In this document: positions 36,101 through 48,792 of the stretch, one piece after another
Layout: every line of letters starts with the position of its first letter
Position numbering within the stretch: the stretch's first letter is position 1
Source of the DNA: Galbula dea
Taxonomy: Eukaryota; Chordata; Aves; Piciformes; Galbulidae
Direction of reading: 5' to 3'
DNA: 64,000 nucleotides
Assembly: GCA_013399015.1 (NCBI GenBank)
Contig: VWZX01002526.1
Coordinates: 1,146,835-1,210,834 of the forward strand
Translations under genes and position numbers: made by a program
The notes under the pieces: model-generated
What the model saw: only the letters and a program-made list of their open reading frames with translations
Database searches by the model: none
What the model was told of the DNA's origin: nothing

Positions 36101-39002
36101 TCCCAGATACCCACTGACTGCATTGACTAGATCTCCATTAACTGTGATGGAAGCTGAGATAGCCACAGTAATGTGACAGTCTCAGACTGAATCATGCTCC
36201 TAGGCTTCAGTCAGTTGCCTAAAAAGAGGCTTTTTGGTGACATTTCAGGCGCTAATGTATCTGAGATACCTGTGACAAAGGAGCTGCAAAGAACCAAGCC
36301 CTGCTCAAACAACTGCTGCAGGGAATCCCAGGAAATATTAAAAGGTACCAAAGGCTCATGTTTAGAAAAATGACTGTGAAAAGCAGAAGGAAATCACTCA
36401 TGAATATATGCTTTCAAATGATTTCCTTTCCCTTTCAGATTCTGTTTCTTCCCTGATGCTTGTCAGCTCACATCAAAATCAGCTATTCTCCTTTACTGTA
36501 GCTTTATTCTTCTGTTCAGCAACAGGAGTGAACCTCCTGAGGAGAATGGGTGTTATATGTCTTTTTTTGTCCTCCACATACTGCAAAATCTACCCATGAC
36601 TTCGTGAAAGAACCTCCAAAAAAGAAATCATGTTTCAGAGATGTCTCCTACCTAGTTCAAATGTTCACAAGGTTTGAGTTGAAATGATTTCATCCCAACC
36701 TCCTCCAAACCTCTTTCATTCAGTTTTACATGACCAGTAAGGAAATTTCAAGAACTCCATTTGCCTAAGTTGACCAGTCATGCAGCTGTGGTGAACATAC
36801 TGGAGGAGATGAAGTCTCTTAGCATGAACATTCACAGACTTTTTCTGGGTATAGATCTTTTAAAAGAATAAAAAAATTAAGGTGTCTTTATGAGCAGAAG
36901 TAAAAGACAATTAATTACATACATGAAACAGAAAAAAAACCCTGATTATTCTGTGAGAAAGGATAGAAACAAGAAACAGCTTTTGAAGTTGGCACAACCA
37001 CCTTTCTGCATGGCAGCACAGAGCAACAGACCTATCAAAATCTTGTGAAAATGGTATCCCTCTGACAGTTAGACCTGCATATGTCAAATCTCATTTCTCC
37101 TCCAGAACAAGGCTTTTCACACACCAGCTTGGCAGAATAACCATCAAATCTATCAGGGTAGGTGTTAAGAAGTTTCCCCTGAGACTAGCTAGGAAAAAAC
37201 TCCTCTGTGAAGTGGGAGCCAGGGATTGGATTGGATTATCAACACTGTCACTGGGGAACTGAGTTGTCTGAGCCAATAGCTGTTGCAGTCTACTAATGTC
37301 TATTTAAAACTACATGTCTGAATGTCAGTGAGGAATTATGCTCATGGGCTGGGTCCTCTCTGAGGTATTCTCAGGCAAAATGAAGGTGACACTTGACATA
37401 AAAGACAAAAATCTTCAAGAATTCACAAAATTTCATTTTTTTTCCTTCTTCTGAGGCATTCAACCATCCTTCCTGAGGCTACAGAGAAGCTGAAAAGTCT
37501 TGTTTGACCACTCAAGGCTAGGACAGTTCCCTAATATAAGCTTCCCAAATGCCTTTTGCTTTTGGCTTTCAAATACATCATTTCCTATCCAGTTAAAGAA
37601 AGATTTGACCATAGTGTACTATCTGTTTGCAAGCTTTAGGCTGGCATATTCAGGTTTACCATAGCTGAAGTTGAATGTGAATATGATGCAAAGACTCCAT
37701 CTGGTACCTATTGCAAGAGTGCAATGCTCCATGGCTCAGCCTGTACTTGTAGCTTGCAATTGGCTTTTCACTGCCTCCTGGTGCCAGGGCAAGGTCTGCC
37801 TTCTGATTTTCAAGTCATTTAATGATGCATGTCCTGGAGATGTCAGAAATTGAATTCTGTGCAGAATTCAAGCAGCAGCTGTGATCCTCTGGGGCAAAAT
37901 GAATCACTGAGCATAGGGTGCAGTCTGAGCATCCTTAGTTAACAGAATCAGCTTTTGGACAAGCCTCAAGAGGAGACCAAGTAACATGGCACTTTTTAAG
38001 AGCACAATGAGTACTCTCTAGGAAGCACCCTTAAATTTTTGTCTTCAAGAATTACTTCCCTTCAAAAATAAAGGTGCAGACTATGAGTTAATGCCCTACC
38101 CTATTATTTCCTGACCTAGTGGGTATGTGAGCTTTGCCAAACTGAGTCATGATCCTAGAAATTATAAGTGGAGTCCCCCAAACAGTTTTGTACTTCAGTA
38201 TTGTTAAGGAAAAGGACAGTCAGAACCTCAGTCTGTTCTGCTTCTTGCACAGTACTATACACTCTCCGACTCATCCTCTCCTTCAGATTCCTTCTCTCTT
38301 AACTACCACTTTCTGTTTAAAGAGGATTGTAATGGGTGTCTTGAGAAAGGAGTCAGTTTTACTCCTGGTGGAGAAGTTATTCTCAAGAAAAGCTGGTTAT
38401 GTCTCTGTGCCTCAACCTACAGCCATCATGGGACCTGCTGGTTATACCAGCAAAGTCCTGAGAAAACTACCATAGCAAACTGGATTGGAGCATCTCCTGT
38501 GGGCCATCTGCAGCAGCACTTTGCCATGGTTCTTGCCAAGTGCCTCCTTATGATGAGGCCAAACATTTTTTGTGCCACAGCACAAAAGTGCCATCTGCTC
38601 CCTGCAGTGAGTCTGAGGAAAAAGGAGCATAATTTGATTAAGCAGGAGATGACTGATCCCACATCAAAACAATTGCAGAGCTTCACTGGGACTGACATGT
38701 TTCAGGGTAATATGCACTAGAATAATAAAGTGGGGGTTTTCTTACCTGTTAGACTTACAAGTCATCCACTTTGAGTGTGAAACCAAAAAGAAATATCCCT
38801 CCCCATCCAATGCCCATCTTCTAGGATACAGATGCTAAGAATTATTCACATAAGTTTCTATAACTGCATCAGGATTTGACCTCCAGTTGATGTTCACCAA
38901 CTTCACCTAGCTCATTTCAAACCCTAGTTGTTCAAAGACATTTGGGAGAGAAAACAAAGAGTTGATGGACATTTCCCATCCAGTTCTCTAATGGTGATGG
39001 AA
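30176..39002. other. Long, nearly repeat-free non-coding stretch
   Basis: Almost 9 kb without a recognisable interspersed repeat, the longest such stretch here. It has short T runs near 31490 and 33540 and a short TA run near 30748-30757. Frames reach at most 130 codons (31530-31922, plus) and show no known domain. Repeat scarcity fits either chance or conserved non-coding content. Confidence 0.45.
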
Positions 39003-39070
39003 AGGTAGCATGGCCTAGCAGTCCATCAGTGAGCAGTTCTGTATTTGACTCTAGCTTATGTTGACCAAGA
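39003..39070 (+). mobile_element. Possible MIR-like tRNA-SINE 5' relic
   Basis: GGTAGCATGGCCTAGCAGTC resembles the tRNA-like head of MIR-class SINEs ('agcgtggcctagtggat'), with a degraded B-box-like TATTTGACTC about 45 bases downstream. Weak and short; chance similarity is possible. Confidence 0.25.
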
Positions 39071-39318
39071 AGTTGGCTGCTAACCTCCTCTTTTCTGCTC
39101 TTCCCACTCCAACTCCTTGCCTACTTTGTCTGTAGAAATAAAGATGGTCTTCTGGACATGGAGGGCTCATCTTGCCTAAGCATGTGCACCCTGCTTAATT
39201 CAAGAGTCTACAAAAGACATGACTATTTCACCTAGTTATTTCTGCCTAGTCATTGGGCCTCACCAGATGTAATTCATCTCATTTGTTCTAGTTGTATAAA
39301 GCTAAAATTTCCACCCTC

Positions 39319-39371
39319 AAAACAAACAAACAAACAAACAAACCCAAAACCAAACCAACCAAACAAAAAAC
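39319..39371. repeat. (AAAC)n microsatellite with A/C-rich extension
   Basis: Five to six perfect AAAC units followed by degenerate CCAAAACCAAACC-type sequence. One of several A/C-rich tracts on the plus strand in the right half of the window. Confidence 0.88.
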
Positions 39372-39587
39372 GACACACAGAATAGGCTAAATGTCAAATC
39401 CAGATGCACTCACTATTCAAGCATTCCTCTGAGACAAATCACAGTCACAAATAGCCAATGATAAAATCAAACCTGCTCTGTCAGTGGGAGAAGATGATTT
39501 TCAAGCCTCAGAGATTTAGATGGCTAAAACTTCTTGTTGAAGTGGTTAAACTCTTTCATGATCACAGATAAAACATCTCCCAAACCA

Positions 39588-39674
39588 CTGGTCTAGGGAA
39601 TCCTGCTGTGGCAGGGGGGTTGGACTAGATGATCTTTCGAGGTCCCTTCCAACTCCTAATATTCTATGATTCTA
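39588..39674 (+). mobile_element. CR1: CR1 LINE, about 90-bp tail of the 'cctgctgtggcagg' type
   Basis: Begins CTGGTCTAGGGAATCCTGCT, then GTGGCAGGGGGGTTGGACTA and GATGATCTTTCGAGGTCCCT, ending TATTCTATGATTCTA. The CpG at TTTCGAGG survives, which suggests youth. It shares its 5' boundary with the copies at 40812 and 58698. Confidence 0.96.
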
Positions 39675-40811
39675 AGTTCTTTCTACCCACAGAACCTAAA
39701 CCTTCTCCTTTGGATGTACATGCCTTGATACTTTCCCCTTCAGCTAGCTTATGGTATTTTCCCTGGGGAGGGAAGGCTACATCCATCTGTCAGGTGAGTG
39801 TCTTGTCTATCTGTATATCAGGATGACAGCCACTTTGTTATGTCGATAGATTCTAACACAGGCTGGGAGTAGACTGTCTTACTGATACAATTCATTCCAC
39901 TTTAAGGTATGATACTCTCTAGTTACTGTTTAGAAACATTGAGTAAGTAGAAGTCCAGCATAGTGATTTATTGGAGCTGGCAACTTGAGGCCAATGAAGA
40001 ATCCAATGCAGGGAACTTTCTGCCAATACACAGTCACTTTGTTTACTCTATAGGGGAGATATCCATCTTTCAGCTGGCATTGATTGCTTTTACATTTTTT
40101 TTCTACATGCCAAGGCTGTAAAGGGGGGAAAAAAAATAATCCTGCCATAGAAGTAATTTGTTTTGGCAGAGTGAAAAATGTTAAACCTCTACACAGATAA
40201 GCCAAACAGGGTGAGCAAAAAATAACTGTCCTCTTCTGTTGCATAAGGATTTTAATGGGAAGCACAACTCACACAGTTGATTATTTCCCAGCTTACAATA
40301 GAAACATTCATTCAGACACAAGCAAAATATTACCATTTTTCTGCCCTGGAAAGCCTTGAGTGTTGTAAAGGAGGGTGATAAGAAGGATGCCTGCCTTCTA
40401 ATAGCTCCACTTGCAGAAGGATCCACTTCTTTCAGCATGAATCTTCAGGAGTGCCAGGGTCTAGGACATGTATGCCACTGGAATACTAGAAAGGCTTATG
40501 GGGGATGGAGAACAGTGATGACTAGCATACAAGATACCAAGTCAGTCATGGAAAATGGTATAAAGAATCCATGAAAGGCTTCATCTTTCAGACACCACTA
40601 GAGAAGCTAACACCTACTAGGCTGTTGGGTAGAAGCAAGGGTTCAGACATGAGGATGATCTAATCTGGTTTTGGGCAGAGGGTTTGTGCTCTCATATGAG
40701 AGTCAGGTAGATCACAGGGAACTGCCCAAACCCTTTTCCTATCTATTGATGTTTAGTTCAAGTCAGGACTGTCCACATTTCATGTTCTTAAAAATGTAAT
40801 GACCTACAAAG
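39675..40811. other. Unique non-coding sequence between two CR1 tails
   Basis: The 111-codon minus frame at 39930-40265 shows no recognisable motif. No other repeat noted. Confidence 0.5.
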
Positions 40812-40904
40812 ACCTGGTCTAGGGAATCCTGCTGTGGCAGGGGGGTTGGACTAGATGATCTTCCCAGGTCCCTTCCAACTCCTAACATTCTGTGATCCTG
40901 TGTG
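40812..40904 (+). mobile_element. CR1: CR1 LINE, about 90-bp tail of the 'cctgctgtggcagg' type
   Basis: ACCTGGTCTAGGGAATCCTG, then CTGTGGCAGGGGGGTTGGAC, TAGATGATCTTCCCAGGTCC and ACATTCTGTGATCCTGTG. Almost the same sequence and the same 5' edge as the copy about 1.2 kb upstream. The flanks are unrelated, so these are two insertions and not a local duplication. Confidence 0.96.
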
Positions 40905-42614
40905 AAAAGCTTTATTAACCAGTTTATCTATTTCTCTGCCATTTACTCAAAGAAAAATCAGGGACTTTTGGAAAATAAACCAGAGACTGTCAGGAAATTT
41001 GAAAATTCAACAGAAAGTTGTGTGATAGCCTCCCACAGAATTGTTTCTATTTCTCACTGAGCTCTCCTGAATGACTAGAGCACTCTACATCTGAAGAGCC
41101 TTAAGTGTTACACAGACAGTAAATTACACACCCAGCAAAGCAGCAGGTTCAATCAGGATGTAGGTGTTATCTGCTCAAGAGCTTCTTGGAGGCTGCACAT
41201 TCAGTGACACTGTTGAGTGGGGTGGTTTGGGTTTCCAGAGAGTTAGGAAACTGTTGCTGCCCAGATTTTGGGGAAATTTGGTCATTTGTTTGATTACATC
41301 TGTAAGAAGAAGATTAGATGTGAAGGCTGAAGAACCATCCGAGGATGAATTGACTATGCAGAGCTGAAAACAGAATCAGACTCAGCAGACAATTTAAAAA
41401 TCTTTATTTTGGGCCAGAAATTTCAACTATATCTTTACTAGTATATCCAAGAGTGTAGTTTTCCATGCAAAATGTGTCAATAAAAAAGTACCAAACTCCA
41501 ACAGTGTTCATGTGCTTTCTGGTAAACTAGATTAGAACAGCATCATCATTCTGGATTGAGGGTTCTCCAGCTCCACCTTTCATTCTACATTTATTTTGCT
41601 AATCTTTCTCTCTACAAGCATAAAAACCTCTCCAGGAACAAAGCAGAAAGAATTTCTTGGCATTCCACAAACCTTTAGAAACAGTAAATACTTGCTGCAA
41701 ATTACCCTTTCCAAGCACTCCCCCTCCTACACAGCCAGCAATGAACACTTCATGCCCCAGGAGTGCAAGGAGGCAATTCCTTGTAAATGTTAAGTGCCGC
41801 CTGTTGCTGCTTCCCAAATGTCATCTCCAACAGTCGTGATTGAACGAGCCAGATCTGTTGCATCCTTCCCTCACCAGCTTTCCTACATCATTAAACATTG
41901 CTCAAAATTCATTTTTTGGTGCATAAATGTGCTGCATTTCTTGACAACAGTGTGAAGGCACTGAAGGGACTCCAGTTCCACCCAGGAGTAGGGGAGAGAG
42001 TCCACGTGGCTGGACAAACCTTAGGAGGATTTCACCTGATTTTGTTGGGTAGGAGATGAACACCCTGAGGCTGTTTTCTAAAACATATATGATCAGCTGT
42101 GCTTGGAAGGACCCATTCCCCCCCCTCCCAGTGCATGTAAACACAGTGAAAGCAAGGAGCTCAATGTTAGACACTGCACTGTAAAAATATAAACCCCATT
42201 TTTAACAAGTAAACTCAAGAAGTCATTGTGAGCATTTGTCTCATAAACCATATACAACCCAGAAAGGAATTTCTTATCATTCCTTTGGCTATTTATTATC
42301 TAATGATTCCTAGCAGTATTTTTTATTGTATCTCAAAATCCATACAATTGTATTGACTACATTTTTTTGGCTGCAAGATTGTTGGTTGTCTGATGAGAAA
42401 TTAATCATCCAGCTAAAATTAAGAAATAAGAATGGAATAGTATAGTTTATTAAAATAGATTTAAAGGAGTTTAATTTGCCAATGCTTCAAACATTTTTAA
42501 TTGGCATAGCCCCACTACAGTCAACAGAACTATGGTGATTTCTAGTAGCTCAATGTATAGCCAACAACTAAAAGAGAAAAGGAAGGCCATGGTGTGCTAC
42601 CTGTGCAGAAAGCC
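40905..42614. other. Unique non-coding sequence
   Basis: No gene recognised. Frames of 60-90 codons, mostly overlapping on opposite strands at 41.6-41.8 kb. Confidence 0.5.
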
Positions 42615-42745
42615 TGCAGTAACAACAGAACCATAGAGGTTTGGATGGGTAAGGAGGTTCTAGAGCAGGGTGCAATCACTAGGACAAGAGAGGCTGGAAT
42701 GGGAATTGGATTCTGCCACCTGAAATCTGTGATTCTGTGATCCTG
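42615..42745. mobile_element. CR1: Possible degraded CR1 tail(s)
   Basis: The right part contains TCTGTGATTCTGTGATCCTG (42726-42745), two CR1-like octamers as on a sense-strand tail. The left part has CAGAACCATAGAGGTTTGGA, resembling an antisense tail. The body between is not convincingly CR1. It may be one eroded copy or two. Confidence 0.35.
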
Positions 42746-43102
42746 ACCTTGCCAGTTCCTCAGGAACTCTCCTAGGAGCCTCCTCCACATCCCAAAGATG
42801 GGTTTAAATAAAAAACCAAACAAACATTAAAATAAAAGCTACTCTCAAATGAAGCTCATACACAGTGAAAGCAATAAACAATCTTAAACACCAACCCAAA
42901 CTGTACCAAGAGATCCCAAATTCCTGTTGTGAAATGAACTCCTTTTTTTCTATACTCAGATTGCAGATCTCAGCAGGCACTGTGATATAACACCCTGTGG
43001 GATACTTGTTAATGAACTCAGATAGTCCCATTTTCATTTCTTTCCCCATTAAATAGATGATCATAATTTGAAAGAAGGAGAACAATTTTCAGCACAGAGA
43101 AT

Positions 43103-43180
43103 GGTTCATGATTAATTTGTCTGATCCTGAGTAGATCCTTTGGTTCATGACTAATTTGTCTGATCCTGAGTAGATCCTTT
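43103..43180. repeat. 39-bp tandem duplication, 97% identical
   Basis: Copies at 43103-43141 and 43142-43180 both begin GGTTCATGA and end GTAGATCCTTT. They differ only at position 10 (T versus C). This is the youngest-looking tandem duplication in the window. No repeat family or gene is involved. Confidence 0.95.
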
Positions 43181-46100
43181 CTGGGGTGGGGGCTAAACTG
43201 ATATCAGATTAGCTGGGTGTCATTTCAACCAGTGCTTGCTGTTCTCAGAAAGCTCCTTCAAGTCAGGAGTGGTGTGAATTTGCTTTTTAAATTCCTGATG
43301 GGTTACTGCAAGATTGTGGTCAGAAAGCATGCAGTTGTGTTTAGTGAAAACCTCATTAAAGATTAATCCAGCAAAGACTGGCCATAAACATTTACCACTG
43401 TAATCCCATAAAAGTTAATGGTATCAGTAAAGAGGATGCTGGAACAAGCCAGGCTTCATGAGTTATGGTGGTGGAGGGAACAAATCCCAGACTGGAGCAA
43501 CAGCTTGCAACTGGTTGGCAGGACTTGCTTTGCATGTGGCATTTAGAAAGTGGGAATTGATCCCAGTGGAAAAGGCTGAAGTGGATTCTCTCTCTTAATT
43601 TGCTCAGGCAAATGATTGCTTATCCCATCTGTTGTTAGGGAACAGTTCCCTGCAGAGAGAGGATCTAGTGCAAGCACTGAGCTGGCCCTGGGCAGGAATA
43701 TGAGACACAACCAAGTCAACAGAGCAGCTTTGGTGTGAATTTATGATAGCTGAGATCTTTCTTCAAGCAGCCATACCTGGAGAGGGAATATTGATCCATT
43801 GGCTGCATTCAGAGGGCAAACTGGAGAAGGTACTCAACAAATATAAACTCAAAATCTGCCCAAATAATGACATTTGATGGCAGAGGATTTCTTACTGAAC
43901 AGCATCCCCTGTAGAATTTCAACTGGAATGGTTGTACTCCTATTCAGAAATAATGTTTTCCTTTCTTTTTCTGTTGCTACAGCTGTTGATAATTCATCAT
44001 ATACTATTTATTACAGGGTAGCATTATATAAACAATGGGACAAAAAGACTTATTTGCCCATAGAAAACTAGCCTAAAGTGCAGGCAAAGCCATTATACAC
44101 AAATACCTACAACACAAATGCCAGTGCATTTACAATGCTTTATTAATCCAGAAAGAACTTTATAATCCTTTAATACAACAGTTCTATTCAACTGCCCTAT
44201 AAAAGAAATAAAAGCTGGGAATGGTAAATAATTATCTAATTCATCAAGCCTCTGAATATAATAAGTATTGACTTCTTTTTTATTTGGGAATATTTCAAAG
44301 CAATTCCTGACTCTTTCTCCTCCTACCTCATGATATCAAGTGTAGACTTAATAACAGAAAAATACCTTCAATTAACTTCCTAACATGATAAAAGGCAACC
44401 CAAAAAGCCTAAAATACACACAGGGAAGGTTTGAAAGGACAATAATTGTTTTAGAGTGGTAACATAAGACACCACAAACAAAAAAAAACAAAAACCCAAC
44501 CCCAAAACCTGCTACATATCAGAAAAAGCAAAGCAGCATGAATCATATCCTTATGTAAATAAACCTAATAGGTGATAACATTAATTAGTGGCATAAAACT
44601 TTTCCTCATCGTTCTGCAGATAGCAGGTATTCATTTATGAGGATTAATTTCTCTTTTAATTAGAAATTTACATATTTAGCAGCCTTGCCATGAAGAATTA
44701 GCAACCCCAGTGCATTTAAGGCATTTTCAATTTAGACTAACCATGCTGACTCTCAAAGGGTCATTCTGGAGCAATCTGTCTTGCTGCACAGGAATGAGGA
44801 GCTGCAGGTTTTCTTCACACCCACTTGTTACCTTTGCAAAAAAACTTCTAAGTGGTAGTTTGTAATACTTAAAACAACATGATTTGGCATCCTTTTCTAA
44901 TTTGTCTCTCATAAAATATTTATGTTAAATAGTAATTGGTAGGGAAGGTCTCTATGGAGGTTGAGGAAGGTAAAAGTGTCTGTAAAGTAAGGAATTTGGA
45001 GAGACAATCCATCAGCCTTACATGTGTTGGGTGAATGGGAAAGGGACAGGAATAGTTGGTTCCATGTATAACTAAGTTTTAGGTAAGATTACTGAAGCAG
45101 ATCCTGGCCCAAAGAACTGTGTTATCTTAAATGATGGGAGAGTCTCACTTCAGCAGGGTTTTCATTTCTGAGTAATCAGATTAAACTCAAATCAGAACAG
45201 CAGTGACCTGGGGTATATTCCCAGCTGATTTGTGCTCATCCCTCAAGCTGTAACAAAAGCCTGGGCTTGAGGATAATACCTGGAAAGCCTAGAGCAGAAC
45301 ACCAGCAAAATGCTGTGCTACAACTGCAATTTCCCCCCCGAGCTAGCAGGGTAAAGAAATTTAATTCTCATCAGCAGCCTTCAGTTGCCATCATGCATCT
45401 GAAAGAAATGGGCTGACTGGTATCCTACAATGACAGGACACCAAGTTTGGCTAGGACTATCATTTCTAATCAAGTGGTTTTTTAATCACTTAAAAGTTTC
45501 TATCAGGACATGATCATTTCCCTGAGTTACCTTCTCAGACTGCTGCCATGGGATCTACCATGTGCCACAAACTGGGTACAGGGGTTCAGTCCCACCACAG
45601 CTCAGAGAAATTAAGGATAGGGGAGACCTCCAGAGATATTCTACTCCATGACTGCTGATACCTTCCCCTCCTTCAATATTTCCTTGCCCAAGTCAGCAGC
45701 ATCTTTGCTTCTTAAAGTGTGGCCTGAGAGCTGTCTGTAACTAATAGGTGTAGCTGAAAGCATCCCTCCTTTGAGAAAGTGAAGTTTTCCCAGCAATTAG
45801 GTAGCCAGCACTTTGCTGGTTCACTGCTTTGCCATGAAGGATGAAGTAGCTCTCACCTAATTTTACCTTCCTCAACATTTCACAAACTCCTCTGAATCCC
45901 TGTGATAACTCCTAGGGCCTCCTCTGCTAACCTAAGGAACACTGGCCATCCTCCTGCACCTAGGCACAGTCATCTCAGAGACTAGTATTTCACTGACCAA
46001 GTATTAAAAATAGAAGCTGTTATCTCTTGGCAGTTGGTGCAGAGCCCTAATCTGCTCCCAAGACAGTAGTGACACCTGTACCATTTCTCAAAGTAGTGGA

Positions 46101-46452
46101 TAAGCTGTGGCTAAAAAATGGGCAGTGATGGATGGTCCAAGAGTTGCTGCCACAAATATTCAACTTTTTTACTGTTCTTCCCATTTCCTTTGTCCTGGTT
46201 GGAGTCTAGAGAATGTCCTGGTTTTCAGTTCTTCTCTTTCATAATTGAACCAGTCCTGCTATTCCAAACCATCCTCCTCAGTCAAGGTTTTCTTTACCTC
46301 CATTCACTTGGATATTTAGCCAAACATTTGTCCTTTTTCCTCCCTTTTTTTCTGTGCTACAATAAGAGCTGGAGGCCCCAGCCAAGATTAAGGATGTATT
46401 ATGCTGCATGCTCCATGTTTACAATTAAATACATCCAAGCACAGACACTGTG
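43181..46452. other. Unique AT-rich non-coding sequence
   Basis: No gene recognised. An A/C-rich tract lies at 44474-44509. The segment 44580-44720 is AT-rich with several TAATTA/TTAATT cores and is a possible conserved non-coding element by appearance only. Confidence 0.45.
44474..44509. repeat. A/C-rich low-complexity tract
   Basis: A-run with interspersed C, moving into CCCAACCCCAAAACC. Similar to tracts at 39319, 42808, 56109 and 59940. Confidence 0.75.
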
Positions 46453-46592
46453 AGAGAGGTCCCTGTCCCCTAAGACTTACATTTAATTCAGGAGAGATAA
46501 AAAGCCAATAAATGCTCAGGAGGAGATTAATGTCACCCAGAACCTGTGTCACAGATGGAGAATGAGCTCAGGTTTTGGGCAGCATGGAAGCC
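46453..46592 (-). mobile_element. Possible ancient MIR-like SINE relic
   Basis: GTCACCCAGAACCTGTGTCA then CAGATGGAGAATGAGCTCAGG (46533 onward) follows the antisense MIR pattern 'gtcacacagc..gtggcagagc.gggattcgaacccagg'. Upstream GGTCCCTGTCCCCTAAGACT resembles another widespread old amniote repeat segment. Heavily diverged, so family and edges are uncertain. Confidence 0.35.
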
Positions 46593-48391
46593 ACATACAG
46601 CTATGTTTCCATTCACAGCCCTTAAGGGATGTAAAGAAAAGTGTCTGGCAGCAAGTGGTAAACAACAAAGGCAGAAAGGGGGTAGAGGGAAGAGCCCTGC
46701 AATGCAGATGAATTTCCCTTATAGCAAATGCTTTATTCTCAAAAGAACCATAGAGGGAAAAAAAATGCCATTAACATCCTGTGAGTCCCTGCAGGTGCTT
46801 CACAAAAGCTGCCCTAGCCAGGACTGACTTGAAGCCTTGCAATTATTGATCATGATTCTGTCACATTTTTGCCTTGGAAGGTACCAGAGTTAGGTCCATA
46901 CAAATTATGCCTTGTATTTTTTCCCCACAGTTTCATTTCCCTTCCCTGAAAACTACCACTGCCAGCTCTTTTTATTCAAGCTAACTGAAAATCTCCCAGA
47001 CTCTGACCTCTGTGCCACTGGCTCTTTTCAGAATATGATGATTTCCAGAAGCAAATAAAGATAAAAATTCCCTGACTGAAAACCTTGCTATTAAAAAAAA
47101 AAATGAAAAAGGAGATATAGACCCAAAGATACCTTTTGGCCTGCATCTATTAACTGTCTCCCTTAGCATTGTGGATGTTAATGGAGTATTTTCATACTTT
47201 TCAGACAAAGCAGTAAAATCTGCTTCATTTAAAACCATCTTTCTACAGAAGGAAATGATTACTCTATTCATGTGGTACATCTGTCAGGTAAGGCAATTCT
47301 CTGCTAAATATTGCATGTGGTGGAGGATTCTGCATGTTTAAGCAACAAGCCACACTTTGGGTTGTGATGAACTCTCACACCCACCACTGTGATCCTCTAG
47401 CAATGCCAACAGTGGCATCAGACTGGCTTAGCACCAACTGCTTGCAAGTGCTGGTGTTTCAATATCTGCCTCTTGCTTGGGGAAATGCTGTGATCTCCAG
47501 CAAAAGGTTACAATGAGGTGCAAGAAGAAGGGCATGCTCTCAGACCTGGAGAAGCATCAGTAGAAGAATTGTTTGTTCTAGGGTGCTTCTCCTGTTTGTA
47601 GGAGGTAGTTCCTGATGGGCCCAGGGGGTACTCACCTCCTGAGCTTCACTGTGAGCCAGTCTGGGAAAAGTTGATATTTTGGACACCCAATCTTTAAGGA
47701 TGAAAATTGCTTTATAATCTAGGAGAGAGCTGGTTCACTGTTTTCCTAGGGTAAAAAAACCCCACATTATTGGAGTGCCTCCTTCCTCCAGGAAGGTGCT
47801 GGAAGAATTCTGAGTCATTACAGTGGCAGAGGCATCAGCATAGAAATACTGTCCTTAAAAAATGGCACTGAACTGAGACAAGCCATAGACAACCATCAAT
47901 AATCCTTTTATTCATAAATAAAAGATCTCAAGCAATGGAGAGTTTACATGCTGATGTTAGAATCTGGGGGTTTGTTTCCAAATTACTGTGTGACATTTTT
48001 CACTGTAGTGATCTTTATTAAAATAAAGTGCCACATTTTCTCTACACATGAAACATACTGTAGTTTGGGGAAATAGCATATATTTATTAACAATAAATCC
48101 TAACAATGCTTTCCATTTCCTTTGGAAAACTTCATAGTTAGCTCTCAAAATATGACAAAAAGGCAAAATAATGAAACAGCACAAATTACAGAACCAAAAT
48201 AGAAGAGCAATATGGGTTGAGTTTTAAAACTTGGAGTAGGGCTCAGCTTTGAATTTGGTGGTGCAGACCTTCTACTGGTTATTAACAGTGGGGTTTGGAT
48301 TCAGTTGGATAGATGATGCTTTTGCTAACAGCTAGTTCCTTCAAATGTTGTCCATCTCTCTACTCCATTAAAGCAACCTTCTTCATCTGAA
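46593..48391. other. Unique non-coding sequence
   Basis: No gene recognised. An A-run lies near 47093-47103. The 99-codon minus frame at 46981-47280 has no recognisable domain. Confidence 0.5.
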
Positions 48392-48541
48392 CCTGTTCAA
48401 GGTCAGGCTGGATGGAGCTTTGAGCAAGCTGAGCTAGTGGAAGATGTTTTTGCCCATGGTAAGGTGTGGGGAGTATGGGGAAGTAGAATTAGATGATCTT
48501 TAAGGTCCCTTCCAACCCAAACCATCCTATAATTCTATGAC
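48392..48541 (+). mobile_element. CR1: CR1 LINE, 3' tail
   Basis: TTCAAGGTCAGGCTGGATGG, then GCTAGTGGAAGATGTTTTTG, AATTAGATGATCTTTAAGGT and CCCTTCCAACCCAAACCATC, with the terminal octamer ATTCTATG. Typical avian CR1 3' end on the sense strand, differing from the 'cctgctgtggcagg' group in its central part. Confidence 0.95.
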
Positions 48542-48699
48542 AAATTACATCAATAGTCCCTGTGAGAATTCCAGATGGAGAAATTTAAGAAAGGTTGACA
48601 ACCATAATATAGGAACAGGAAGCTAGGATGGATATCAGACAAAAACCTTGGTTCCACTGAAGTCTGGAAAACCATAATTTTTTTCCTTGGGACTTTCAC

Positions 48700-48792
48700 T
48701 TCTGGACAGTCTCAGTGTGACTTTGGACTAATCCTTGACCTCTCTGAGTCTTGTATCTCCTACCTGTAAAAGGCTATAACCCTTCCAACTTT
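48700..48792 (+). mobile_element. Ancient MIR-like SINE, core and 3' part
   Basis: GTGTGACTTTGGACTAATCC, then TTGACCTCTCTGAGTCTTGT and CTCCTACCTGTAAAAGGCTA. It follows the MIR core and LINE2-like tail 'gtgtgaccttgggcaagtc-acctctctgagcctcag-tcatctgtaaaatgggg' block by block on the plus strand. This is the clearest of the MIR-like relics here and lies only about 160 bp right of a much younger CR1 tail. Confidence 0.7.

Noticed and set aside
45206..45245. GACCTGGGGTATATTCCCAG as a tRNA-SINE B box
   Set aside because: Only part of the box fits and no A box or SINE core can be followed around it.
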